Of a stretch of 64,000 nucleotides of DNA, positions 26,624 to 34,360 are shown piece by piece. The stretch lies in assembly GCF_017873605.1 (NCBI RefSeq), contig NZ_JAGGKI010000004.1, forward strand, positions 62,001 through 126,000, given 5' to 3'. Position 1 is the first letter of the stretch, and every line of letters starts with the position of its first letter. The notes beneath the pieces are model-generated. The model saw only the letters and a list, made by a program, of their open reading frames with translations. It searched no databases and had not been told where the DNA came from. This DNA is from Paenibacillus lactis (GTDB lineage: Bacteria > Bacillota > Bacilli > Paenibacillales > Paenibacillaceae). The position numbers were made by a program, and so were the translations under genes.

Positions 26624-27327
26624 GCGCGTCTCCTCTCCGCATGCCTCATGGCTCGTCGAACATGCCTGCGATCCCATTCGGACAGTTGAAGAATCAGCTC
26701 GATCAAGGAGCGCTTGTAATGCCTGGACAGAGGCTTCAGAACCAATCTCCCCGCATGCTCATTTTGAATTTTCAAGCCAAAGAACAGCTCGTCCCACGGC
26801 ATTTTTACCGGCTGGCCCAGCCAGGCCATCCTGCCCGGATTCAGATAGCCTTCAATATAGGCTTCATCCGTCATATCCTCGATCACATTCAAATACACAC
26901 GGTGAAACGAGGGGGAGACTTGATCCGACCACTGTCCACTTAATTCCTCCAGCAGAGACGCGCTTCTCTTCAGACCCGTCAGATCGAATCCGCTAACCCA
27001 GATACAAGCATCGGCGTCCAGCCAATCGCCAGGATGTAGAAAATCGGCTCTCTCCACATCCATAAGGATGTAGTCGTAGTCCTTTTCGTCCTCATTGAGC
27101 AAATGTTGCTCAAGACTGGAAAGTGTAGCGAACCCTCCGGCCACGTCGAACCCGGCGAACTCCGTAACAGGAAGCTGCGGGTGCTGGTATCCGATACAGT
27201 ACCTATACTTTGCATCCAGCGCGGCATCCACAAGCAGAACCCTTTTGTCGCCATGGGCTAGTATTTTGCACATATACAATAGCAGGTCGCTTTTGTCGCA
27301 TATCCCCGTAAATATCCACTTTTTCAC
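26620..27327 (-). CDS. Second ParA-like protein of the Tad-like locus, P-loop lost
   Basis: 235 residues using the GTG at 27327 (AAGGGGG 8 nt upstream). The fold is recognisable from KKWIFTGICDKSDLLLYMCKILA, DKRVLLVDAALDAKYRY and DYILMDVERADFL, which follow the strand-loop-helix pattern of ParA/MinD proteins. The usual glycine-lysine P-loop is absent, replaced by TGICDKSD. It may be a catalytically dead partner of the downstream TadZ-like protein, with which it overlaps (ATGA). The C-terminus is basic (RRHVRRAMRHAERRRA), possibly for membrane or nucleic-acid contact. The ParA assignment is from pattern only. Confidence 0.65.
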   Translation of the reverse strand: MKKWIFTGICDKSDLLLYMCKILAHGDKRVLLVDAALDAKYRYCIGYQHPQLPVTEFAGFDVAGGFATLSSLEQHLLNEDEKDYDYILMDVERADFLHPGDWLDADACIWVSGFDLTGLKRSASLLEELSGQWSDQVSPSFHRVYLNVIEDMTDEAYIEGYLNPGRMAWLGQPVKMPWDELFFGLKIQNEHAGRLVLKPLSRHYKRSLIELILQLSEWDRRHVRRAMRHAERRRA

Positions 27328-27368
27328 GCATGCTGCCCCCTTCATATTTACTCGTTCACTCCACCAGA

Positions 27369-28460
27369 TTACGGAGCGGAAAATATCAGCTCATCATCTT
27401 GGGTGCCTTCAGCCGCTGTCGTTGCGGAAGTCTCCAATCCATAGCCTCCCAATATTTGCTCGGCCTCAACGTCCCTCTCGACACGAGGCTCATTCACCTC
27501 CTCGCTCCCGCCGGCTGGAAAAGATCCAGTGCTCCTGTCGCTAGTGGTCTGCCCGCCGCTGCTTGCTGGGCTCCAGGAATCAGGACTCCTCGCCGTTCCG
27601 GCCAAAGCCGGTACAACATGAATCTCGCTCATTTGAACCTGCTGTTCCGTATTCCTTTCGCGTAAATCCTCCTCTAGTAATCTCCGCACCGCTGTCTCCA
27701 GCTGCTTCTCGGCCCTCTGGACGATATTCGGGTCGCTTGCGATCAGCTTCGCCACCTCCTCATTCGGTGGATAGGTCGGAATTGCCTTCGCCTGCAGCTC
27801 AGGCTCGACATAAGTCAGCGCATAGATGGTGGCCTGGTGCAGGTATGCATCCACCAGCGCGCTCGATAGAAGTAGAATCTCTTGCTCGCTCAAGGTCGTC
27901 CAGAAGGCAGGAGTCTGTAGCTTATCAATTTTCTTCTTGGATAAAACAATGTAATCCTGGCCCGTCGGGAATTGGACCCTGATATCAACAACGTCCCCTT
28001 TGATTAAATTGCTCGGCAGGTACACGGCTTTCATCTCGCGGTGTCTGAGATCGTCCGGCGTCGGCGCTTCTTCGAACAGCATCGATCGGGTAATGGGTGT
28101 TCCTTTCAGCAGGCCGATCTTGGCTCCCTTGCCTTCGACCTCATCCTTAAGCGACGCTAAATTCGCTGGTGCAGCGTCGGCTGGAAGGCGAACCTCCTTT
28201 AGGTCCTTCGCTTCGATCCGATGTCCGGGCGGGATATCCTTCAATGGAACCCAAGCCGTCTTCATCGTGTTCAAATGCAGCAGCTGGGACTGTTCGAGCT
28301 CGGTGATCCGCTGCTCGTATTTGGAGCGCTCCATACTCTGCTTCTCCTTCAGGTCTTGTATAAAATACATCGTGGTGCCGCCACCTACCGCCCCCATTAC
28401 AGCCGCTCCCGCCAGTCCGGCTACGATCAGCTTACGGCTGCGCCGTCTAATTATCGGCAT
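27369..28460 (-). CDS. CpaB/RcpC-like SAF-domain protein
   Basis: 363 residues. A basic N-terminus (MPIIRRRSRK) precedes a transmembrane helix (about 12-32), a coiled-coil stretch (35-60, LKEKQSMERSKYEQRITELE), and a SAF domain (about 70-135, AWVPLKDIPPGHRIEAKDL onward, ending LKGTPITRSMLFEE). A second domain follows with MKAVYLPSNLIKGDVVDIRVQF, then a Ser/Gly-rich, low-complexity C-terminal tail. This order is that of CpaB/RcpC, which in Gram-negatives helps assemble the secretin and may bind peptidoglycan. Here, with no outer membrane, it may anchor the machine in the wall. A good SD (GAAGGAG) sets the start. Confidence 0.82.
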   Translation of the reverse strand: MPIIRRRSRKLIVAGLAGAAVMGAVGGGTTMYFIQDLKEKQSMERSKYEQRITELEQSQLLHLNTMKTAWVPLKDIPPGHRIEAKDLKEVRLPADAAPANLASLKDEVEGKGAKIGLLKGTPITRSMLFEEAPTPDDLRHREMKAVYLPSNLIKGDVVDIRVQFPTGQDYIVLSKKKIDKLQTPAFWTTLSEQEILLLSSALVDAYLHQATIYALTYVEPELQAKAIPTYPPNEEVAKLIASDPNIVQRAEKQLETAVRRLLEEDLRERNTEQQVQMSEIHVVPALAGTARSPDSWSPASSGGQTTSDRSTGSFPAGGSEEVNEPRVERDVEAEQILGGYGLETSATTAAEGTQDDELIFSAP

Positions 28461-28487
28461 TGCTTCATCTCCTTCTCGATAATCCGG

Positions 28488-29951
28488 TCATTTCTTGCGG
28501 AAGAGAAATTTGCGTTTCCGCCCGGTTGTTGGTATAAAATCCCGGCAAATTCCGGCGTATGTACGCTCGCTATCCTCCAGCATTTCGAAAGGGTCCAGCT
28601 GTAGCGGAAGCCCGACCACCTTCTCCGTTTCGAGCGCACGCTTCACCCGCTGAACGGAATCCGCACCTGCAAGCGGCAGCGCGTAGATCCGATGCGGCTG
28701 AGGATGTCTGGACAGCATCCGGGCCAAGGTCACTAAGTCATGCTGCCTCCACTCCGCCCCCGAGCCGATTACGATCGGCAAATCCGCGCGAAGAAATTCC
28801 TCCAGCCGCTCGCTATCTCGGTAGGCTCCCAAGTCCAGCACGACCGCCTCATAGCACCCTCCGAGCACTCGGATCACTTCGCCCCTGGAGGTTTGTCGCC
28901 AGAAATCTATGCCGTTCAGCTCAAACGTTCGGCTAGTCCCTCCCTGCCCCCCTTCGGCAATGTCCTGAATGCGGCTGAAGGCATTGGCTTTAACACTCAT
29001 CTCTACGACTGCGACTTTACCGTATTTCGTTGCCAGGAAATGTCCAAGTGCGATGCAGGTATGCGTCGTGCCAACTCCCGGCGACGCGCCTAGAACCGCC
29101 GCAACCAGCGTTCCGGCTGCAGACCCCGGGCTGGGCTCCTGAACGGCCGCAAACGTTCGCTGGCGGAATAATGCTTTGCGAACCTCTTCTGTTGACTGGT
29201 ACCGCTGCTCGGGCGCATACTGCAGCAGCTTTCGGATCACCGGCACCATTTCTCTCGGCAAGTCTCCCCGAATATGCCGCTCCACGCCGGTGATCCATTC
29301 GCTGAATCGGCCTGCAGTCGCAAGGTACAGCAGCAATGCGCCTAGACCGTATAAGTCTGATCTCGCATCACTTTGCCTCCCCCCATACTGCTCCGGTGCC
29401 GCAAACCCGACCGTGCCGAGCTTAACGGTATCCTCGCTTCCGGCCGACTTATAGCTACGGGCGATCCCGAAGTCAATCAATCGGACCTCCAGCATTCTCG
29501 TCAACATAATGTTCGATGGCTTTAAGTCCCTGAATATGACCTGCGGCTCATGGCTGTGCAAATAAGCCAAGACTTCCAGCAGCTGATCCGCAAGGGACAT
29601 GATAAACTCGGGCGGGACATCCGCCCGCCGCTCCCGGAAATACTTCTCCAAGGTTACACCGTCAATATAATCCATCACCAAATAGGTGCAACCGGTGTCT
29701 TCAGTACGAAAAAAATCGACGATCCGCGGCAGGCGGGGATGGTTGAGCTTGACCAGCAGCCGAGCTTCCTCCTCGACCGTGCGCTGCATGGCCGGCTCGG
29801 ACTGGCTTTCCTTCACCGCCCATCGTTTTCCTGGGAGCTTCAAATCTTCCGCCAAATATACACAGCTCATGCCTCCTTGGCCGATAACGCGATCAATCGC
29901 ATAGCGTCCGCCCAGCACTTCGCCGTGCACCAATTTCGAAGCATGCGTCAT
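28488..29951 (-). CDS. Ser/Thr protein kinase fused to a ParA/MinD-like domain
   Basis: 487 residues from the ATG at 29951 (GAAGGAG upstream). Residues about 16-265 are a Hanks-type kinase with a complete active site: Gly loop VIGQGGMSCVY (23-32), catalytic Lys47 in WAVKE, FRDLKPSN with Asp142 (a Phe variant of HRD), IDFG with Asp160, and AAPE (184-187). From about 282 onward is a ParA/MinD-like fold: GASPGVGTTHT (288-298) sits where a P-loop should be but lacks its lysine, followed by KVAVVEMS and a later VVLDLGAYRD. There is no transmembrane segment and there are no PASTA repeats, unlike PrkC. As first gene of the Tad-like operon it is likely a regulator of assembly. Confidence 0.85.
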   Translation of the reverse strand: MTHASKLVHGEVLGGRYAIDRVIGQGGMSCVYLAEDLKLPGKRWAVKESQSEPAMQRTVEEEARLLVKLNHPRLPRIVDFFRTEDTGCTYLVMDYIDGVTLEKYFRERRADVPPEFIMSLADQLLEVLAYLHSHEPQVIFRDLKPSNIMLTRMLEVRLIDFGIARSYKSAGSEDTVKLGTVGFAAPEQYGGRQSDARSDLYGLGALLLYLATAGRFSEWITGVERHIRGDLPREMVPVIRKLLQYAPEQRYQSTEEVRKALFRQRTFAAVQEPSPGSAAGTLVAAVLGASPGVGTTHTCIALGHFLATKYGKVAVVEMSVKANAFSRIQDIAEGGQGGTSRTFELNGIDFWRQTSRGEVIRVLGGCYEAVVLDLGAYRDSERLEEFLRADLPIVIGSGAEWRQHDLVTLARMLSRHPQPHRIYALPLAGADSVQRVKRALETEKVVGLPLQLDPFEMLEDSERTYAGICRDFIPTTGRKRKFLFRKK

Positions 29952-29984
29952 TCTTCGTCCACTCCTTCGCCCTGCATAGGCAAC

Positions 29985-30045
29985 AAAAAAAGGGAAGGCA
30001 CGCCGTCGTATCGATAATTGATACGAAACGGGATGCTTTCCCTTT
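29985..30045 (-). terminator. Leader hairpin with U-tract ahead of the Tad-like operon
   Basis: AAAGGGAA (29989-29996) pairs with TTCCCTTT (30038-30045). Inside are GCA/TGC, CCGT/ACGG and CGTATC/GATACG (30007-30012 with 30020-30025) around a 7-nt loop, giving a long, nearly continuous stem. On the minus strand seven T follow. It also terminates transcripts from the gene ending at 30107. Because a near-consensus promoter lies between that gene and the hairpin, it may attenuate the downstream operon. Confidence 0.8.
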
Positions 30046-30069
30046 GGTTGTTTGGTTAATTTTGGAATC

Positions 30070-30099
30070 ATTATAGACCAGGTTGATCTCATTTGTAAA
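30070..30099 (-). promoter_or_regulatory. Promoter of the Tad-like operon
   Basis: TTTACA (30094-30099), 18-bp spacer, TATAAT (30070-30075) on the minus strand, directly after the stop of the upstream gene. The predicted start near 30063 is only about 20 nt before the leader hairpin. Confidence 0.75.
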
Positions 30100-30106
30100 G
30101 ACTTTT

Positions 30107-31171
30107 TTAATACTTAATCATATAGAGCGTGATCTCATCCCGGTTGTGGAACAGCTGCTTCGCACCCTGAATCTGCATCCGGGCTTCCTCAAATACCGCG
30201 ATAATCTCCTTAATGAGCGCCATTGGCTTCTTGGTCAGGAGCTTGACGGTAATGACGGCCGTCCCTCCAGTCTGAAGACTGTACAGCAGGCCTGTCACCA
30301 ATCTGGCCATTTGCTTCGGACTCCAGCTCATATCGCAGACCAGCAGATCGAACTCCTGCTCCTTAAAGGATACGTCCGCCGCATTTTTATGAATGACCCG
30401 AAGCATCCGGTTCCCCTCTAAGGAAGGGTGCATGCGCGCCGGATCCACAGCCGTCACCTCCAAGCCTTGCTCCAGTAAAAACGAGGTCCAACCGCCGGGG
30501 GCTGCACCGATATCCAATGCTCGGCGGAAGCTGCGGAAAGGAATCCCGAACTGCTTTTCGGCTTCGAGAAGCTTAAACTTTGCTCTGGAGATCTGACCCT
30601 CCTCGCGTTGGAAGCGAACAGCACCTCCGTTCCAGTCGGACAAATTGTCCTCAGGTTTCGATACGCCCAAATACCAGGTTTCTTCATCGGCAAAGATTGA
30701 GATGATCCACTCCGGCTCCTGTACGGTAAATTCAAGCTCAAGCGCTGACAATCGGCTTTGCAGCATATCGCGTAACGCCCCCGGACTATCCGTCCATGAG
30801 CTATTTTCACTCTTACGGATCTGGATCGCAACCCGGCTCCTGCCAATCTCATCACGATTCAGCAAATACTGCTCCGCCTCGTTAAGCGCTTCTTCCGCTT
30901 GACCGGCAGGCAGCTCAACATTCACTGGAAACAGATGCCTCAGAAATATTGGAGGCTGGGATTGAATCATCCTCACCGCCTCTTCTACGGATCTTGCCAA
31001 TGTAACGAGAAATACTTCGCCGGGTATTAACACGGAGCTTTTCAAGCTGCCGAACATCCGGCGCAGCTCCTCTTGGGCATAGGGGGCGAAACCGTGATTC
31101 GCCGTGCATACCAGCTTGCTGTGGAAATCCTGTTGCTGCTCCCGCTCATCATTCACATTCCATTCGTCCAA
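30107..31171 (-). CDS. FtsJ/RlmM-like SAM-dependent RNA methyltransferase
   Basis: 354 residues from a TTG at 31171 (GGAGG 9 nt upstream, formed by the end of the previous gene). The N-terminal part (VCTANHGFAPYAQEELRRMFG) looks like the THUMP-type RNA-binding region of RlmM. The C-terminal Rossmann methyltransferase domain starts with AKFKLLEAE and has motif I RALDIGAAPGGWTSFLL, motif IV LLVCDMSWSP, and AVITVKLL, matching the K-D-K-E set of FtsJ-type 2'-O-methyltransferases. The RNA target is not determined. It follows the ABC ATPase gene by 5 bp, so it is in the same operon. Confidence 0.8.
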   Translation of the reverse strand: MDEWNVNDEREQQQDFHSKLVCTANHGFAPYAQEELRRMFGSLKSSVLIPGEVFLVTLARSVEEAVRMIQSQPPIFLRHLFPVNVELPAGQAEEALNEAEQYLLNRDEIGRSRVAIQIRKSENSSWTDSPGALRDMLQSRLSALELEFTVQEPEWIISIFADEETWYLGVSKPEDNLSDWNGGAVRFQREEGQISRAKFKLLEAEKQFGIPFRSFRRALDIGAAPGGWTSFLLEQGLEVTAVDPARMHPSLEGNRMLRVIHKNAADVSFKEQEFDLLVCDMSWSPKQMARLVTGLLYSLQTGGTAVITVKLLTKKPMALIKEIIAVFEEARMQIQGAKQLFHNRDEITLYMIKY

Positions 31172-31176
31172 TCGGA

Positions 31177-31950
31177 TTAACCTCCAGAAATAACTTTGAT
31201 CCAGGGACGACCGCTTTCCCATTCCAGCCGGGCGTCGATATCATAAGTTTGTTTAATAAGTTCGCTGTTCAATACGTCTTCCTTCAGGCCGGCTCCTTCA
31301 AGCCGTCCTTCCTTAATTAGCGCTACATGGGTGAATAGCGGGACAATCTCCTCAATATGATGGGTTACGTAAATGACGGCAACGTCCCGTTTTCCTAATC
31401 GGCCAATCTCCTCCAGCATTAGCTCGCGCTCGTACAGATCCAGGCCGGCACAAGGCTCATCCAAAATTAAAAGCTTCGGGTCATGCATTAAGGCACGTGC
31501 CAGCATCACCTTTTTCCGTTCCCCTTGAGATAAGGTGCCAAGCGGCTGTTCGGCCAGGTGTCCAAAGCCCATCTCCTCTAGCAGAGCGTAAGCCTTACCG
31601 CGGACATCTGCCGGGATTTCCTGATAAAACCGCAAGAACGCATAGGCGCCTGTGGACACAACCTCCCATACCGGATCATGCAGCGTCAGCTTCTCCATTA
31701 ACGATTGGCTGATATAGCCGATTTCCTTGCGGACCTCCCGGACGTCGCATTGACCATACACATTCCCGAGCACCTCAATCCTACCGCTGCTGGGAAACTG
31801 ATAGCCGGTCATCAGCTCGAGGAGCGTCGTTTTTCCGGAGCCGTTCCTCCCCAGAATAACCCAATGCTCTCCCGGCCGCACCGTCAACGAAACATCATGC
31901 AGGATTTGGCGTTCTCCGCGAACCAGAGATACATACTGCATCTTGATCAT
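31177..31950 (-). CDS. ABC transporter ATP-binding protein, YlmA-like
   Basis: 257 residues. Walker A GRNGSGKTTL is near residue 34, Q-loop in IGYISQSL, signature LSQGERKKV near 138, Walker B LLILDEPCAGLD and switch His in VTHHIEEI. The family (YlmA) is a lone ATPase without a dedicated permease, and none is encoded nearby. It overlaps the thioredoxin-like gene by 4 bp and precedes the methyltransferase gene by 5 bp, so these three are translated from one transcript. Role unknown. Confidence 0.85.
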   Translation of the reverse strand: MIKMQYVSLVRGERQILHDVSLTVRPGEHWVILGRNGSGKTTLLELMTGYQFPSSGRIEVLGNVYGQCDVREVRKEIGYISQSLMEKLTLHDPVWEVVSTGAYAFLRFYQEIPADVRGKAYALLEEMGFGHLAEQPLGTLSQGERKKVMLARALMHDPKLLILDEPCAGLDLYERELMLEEIGRLGKRDVAVIYVTHHIEEIVPLFTHVALIKEGRLEGAGLKEDVLNSELIKQTYDIDARLEWESGRPWIKVISGG

Positions 31951-32294
31951 GGCTTCACCCTCCTGACAAAGTTCAAAATATCCTCGACCGATCCCATCCG
32001 GTACAGCACTTCTGGCTCCTTATTCGGCGTGCTGCCGGCCGTCATCAAGGCAGGCACGCTTCGAATCTGATACCGGTTTACAACCGCAGGAAGGAAGTTG
32101 ACATCGGCCTCCAAAATCTCCACGTCCGGGAGAATATGCTCCACGATATGGAGCATTTTGCGGGCTGCCGCGCACGTACCGCAGAATGGCGTGTGCAGAA
32201 AGACTACGACCGGCTCGCCTTCCATCTTTCTGCCGGCAAGCCTCTCGAGCCACTCCAGCCGATCCAGCAATTCCCGCTCCGTCACTGCCTTCAT
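31947..32294 (-). CDS. Thioredoxin-like protein
   Basis: 115 residues, cytoplasmic, no signal peptide. The active site is CGTC in HTPFCGTCAAARKML, and the cis-Pro is in IRSVPALM. The CGTC dipeptide differs from the CGPC of classic thioredoxin and suggests a YtpP- or YusE-type thiol protein, possibly handling bacillithiol mixed disulfides. It overlaps its neighbours on both sides by 4 bp (ATGA). Confidence 0.85.
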   Translation of the reverse strand: MKAVTERELLDRLEWLERLAGRKMEGEPVVVFLHTPFCGTCAAARKMLHIVEHILPDVEILEADVNFLPAVVNRYQIRSVPALMTAGSTPNKEPEVLYRMGSVEDILNFVRRVKP

Positions 32295-32632
32295 CTCGTT
32301 CCCTCGGCGATCTCGCGGATCAGCGCTTCCGGCATCGGTCCATTATGGACACGGACATCCTCCGGCATATGCTCATAGAGCATTTCGTACATTTTGCGGC
32401 GGCCGTATGGACTCGATGTATGGAGGTATATTTCTTTTGCGCGCAGCTTCTCAGCGATCATGGCCGCCACCACGTCACCACCGTTCATCTGATCGTGTCC
32501 CAGCTCATAATCCAGAGACAGCACGTCCACTTCACATTCGCGGAGCATCATCAGACATTCTTCCCCGTTTCGCGCCAAAGCAAATCCTTTCGGATGGGGG
32601 CGCCAGTCATCCAAATATAGATGGATCTTCAT
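32291..32632 (-). CDS. Receiver-like cREC domain protein
   Basis: 113 residues, a single domain. The start MKIHLYLDDWRPHPKGFALARN and the central LSLDYELGHDQMNGGDVV are the two acidic motifs of the cyclic-phosphate-processing receiver-like (cREC) family, in which LDD and LDxDLG resemble the phosphoacceptor pocket of response regulators. A conserved TSSP/HNG tail is present. Homologues have been misannotated as FtsJ or cell division protein. Family is inferred from motifs; biochemical activity is unknown. It is translated together with the thioredoxin-like gene (4-bp overlap). Confidence 0.7.
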   Translation of the reverse strand: MKIHLYLDDWRPHPKGFALARNGEECLMMLRECEVDVLSLDYELGHDQMNGGDVVAAMIAEKLRAKEIYLHTSSPYGRRKMYEMLYEHMPEDVRVHNGPMPEALIREIAEGTR

Positions 32633-32650
32633 TGCCTACTCTCCCTTGAT

Positions 32651-33499
32651 TTAAGACCAGGACAATACCGTGGCGATATCTTCCCGATGCGTACCGTCCG
32701 GTCCTTTTTCGCTTTCCAGAACAAGTGCCTTGCCGGCAATTTCAGGCGCCAGCGCAAGCTGTTTCAGCGCGTCCGCACCGATCTTCCCTTGACCGATCCG
32801 GGCATGGCGGTCTTTCCTGGAGCCGGCACCGTATTTTGAATCATTAAGGTGCACTGCAATCAGATGCTCCCAATACTGCAGCGAGCGTCCTCTGGCAAGC
32901 AGCTCCTCCGTATTGGATGGATCCCAGCCCCCTGCGGCGAACAAGTGGCAGGTATCGAGACAAAAGCCTATTTTTTCAGGGTATTTCGCAAGCTGCCTAA
33001 TCTTCACGCACTCCTCCAGCGTTATGCCCATTGGACCATGATCGCCTGCCTGATTCTCAATTAGGAGCTTGGTCTGTCCCTTCCAATCCGCCAGCACGTC
33101 GTTCAAGCATTGGATAATATTCTGATACCCTGCCAGCGGATTATCGCTCTTGAGGTGCCCGAAATGAACGACGATGCCAAGGGATCCGCAGGCTTCTGCG
33201 ATTACCAGGTCGTTCTTGAGAGAATCCACCGTCAGCCTGTAATGCTCTTCACCGCGCGTGAACCCCGTCGCCATGTTCGTCGGGTACGGCGTATGGGCGA
33301 TCGAGACCAAATTTTGCTCGCGGCAAAATTTTGCGCATGCAGCGGCATTCGTAAAATCAGGTGCTTTTAAGTGCAGGCTGCGCGGATTTTTCGGAAAATA
33401 CTGATACGACAGCGATCCCAGGGAAAGGGCATGCTGGGCGGCGGCCAGAAACCCGCCCCGGGTACTGACATGGCTTCCGATCCGCAGCTTAGGTTTCAT
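32651..33499 (-). CDS. nfo: Endonuclease IV (AP endonuclease)
   Basis: Cleaves the backbone 5' to abasic sites in base-excision repair, with a trinuclear zinc centre. It has 282 residues. Seen metal ligands and motifs include RIGSHVSTRGG near residue 6, VVHFGHLKS near 110, LLIENQAG near 145, FCLDTCHLFAAG near 178, VHLNDSKYGAGSRKDRHARIGQG near 215 (zinc His ligands), and LESEKGPDG near 262. It overlaps the upstream glycosylase gene by 11 bp, so a base-removing enzyme and an AP endonuclease are made from one mRNA, a sensible repair pair. Confidence 0.95.
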   Translation of the reverse strand: MKPKLRIGSHVSTRGGFLAAAQHALSLGSLSYQYFPKNPRSLHLKAPDFTNAAACAKFCREQNLVSIAHTPYPTNMATGFTRGEEHYRLTVDSLKNDLVIAEACGSLGIVVHFGHLKSDNPLAGYQNIIQCLNDVLADWKGQTKLLIENQAGDHGPMGITLEECVKIRQLAKYPEKIGFCLDTCHLFAAGGWDPSNTEELLARGRSLQYWEHLIAVHLNDSKYGAGSRKDRHARIGQGKIGADALKQLALAPEIAGKALVLESEKGPDGTHREDIATVLSWS

Positions 33500-34307
33500 G
33501 CTGGCAATTCGGACAGAAGAATACCTTCCGCCCGGTATGCTCCGTTTTTATAATCGGTGTCCCGCAACGGACGCAGGGCTCTCCTTCACGGTCATATACC
33601 TTGCACCTGTCATTGTAAGATCCGGTCAAGGCGTCGCCGGCTTGAAACGGCATTTCCATGTAGCCCCCTCCGTCCGTCGCTTCCGTCATCACCTTAACCG
33701 TACTGTCATACAGCTGCTCCAGCGCCTCTGCAGACAGGTCTTGGATTTTCGAGAGCGGATGAATCCGGGCATCAAAGGCGATTTCGTCCGCATAGCAATT
33801 GCCGATTCCAGCCATCACCTGCTGATTGACCATGGTGCTCTTCAGCGCACCCCGGCGCTTGCCGATCAGCTCGACAAAGCGAGCTTTGTTCATCCGGCGA
33901 TCCATCAGCTCCGGCCCGAGATGCTTCAGCGCCTCATCGGTCTCTCTTGCCGTCAGAAAATGCAAATAGCCGAGGCGGAGTCCGATGAAATACAATATCT
34001 GGTCTCCAAAAGTGATCTCAACCTGTGTAGAACGCGATGGGCGCTCCTCATCCTTCCGTCCTAAATACAGCATGCCGCCCAGCATGAGATGCAGCAGCAG
34101 ACGGCCACCATTATTGAGGTGAAACACGAGATGCTTGCCTCTTCGTTCCACAAAAATAACCCTGCTTCCCATGAGGGCCTCCGTAAATTGCTCCATCGTT
34201 ACATTGAGCGATTTCTCCCGGTTCACGACGACATTCGTGATCGGAATATTAACGATCGTCTGAGTCAATAATCTTCGGTAATTTTCCATTTCCGGCAGTT
34301 CAGGCAT
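33489..34307 (-). CDS. Fpg/Nei-family DNA glycosylase
   Basis: 272 residues. The N-terminus MPELPEMENYRRLL places the catalytic Pro and Glu at positions 2 and 3 after Met removal, and the conserved Lys is in RRGKHLVFHL. The helix-two-turn-helix VNQQVMAGIGNCYADEIAFDARIHP is clear, and a zinc finger CVRCG...CPNC closes the protein. The start PELPEMEN rather than PELPEVET and a divergent lesion-recognition loop mean it may not be the orthodox MutM; damage specificity (8-oxoG, formamidopyrimidine or oxidised pyrimidines) is not decided. Co-transcribed with nfo. Confidence 0.88.
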   Translation of the reverse strand: MPELPEMENYRRLLTQTIVNIPITNVVVNREKSLNVTMEQFTEALMGSRVIFVERRGKHLVFHLNNGGRLLLHLMLGGMLYLGRKDEERPSRSTQVEITFGDQILYFIGLRLGYLHFLTARETDEALKHLGPELMDRRMNKARFVELIGKRRGALKSTMVNQQVMAGIGNCYADEIAFDARIHPLSKIQDLSAEALEQLYDSTVKVMTEATDGGGYMEMPFQAGDALTGSYNDRCKVYDREGEPCVRCGTPIIKTEHTGRKVFFCPNCQHET

Positions 34308-34360
34308 GATTCATCTTCCCTTTCGTCCATCAGCATCATCAGCTAATTCAATAAGGTTAC

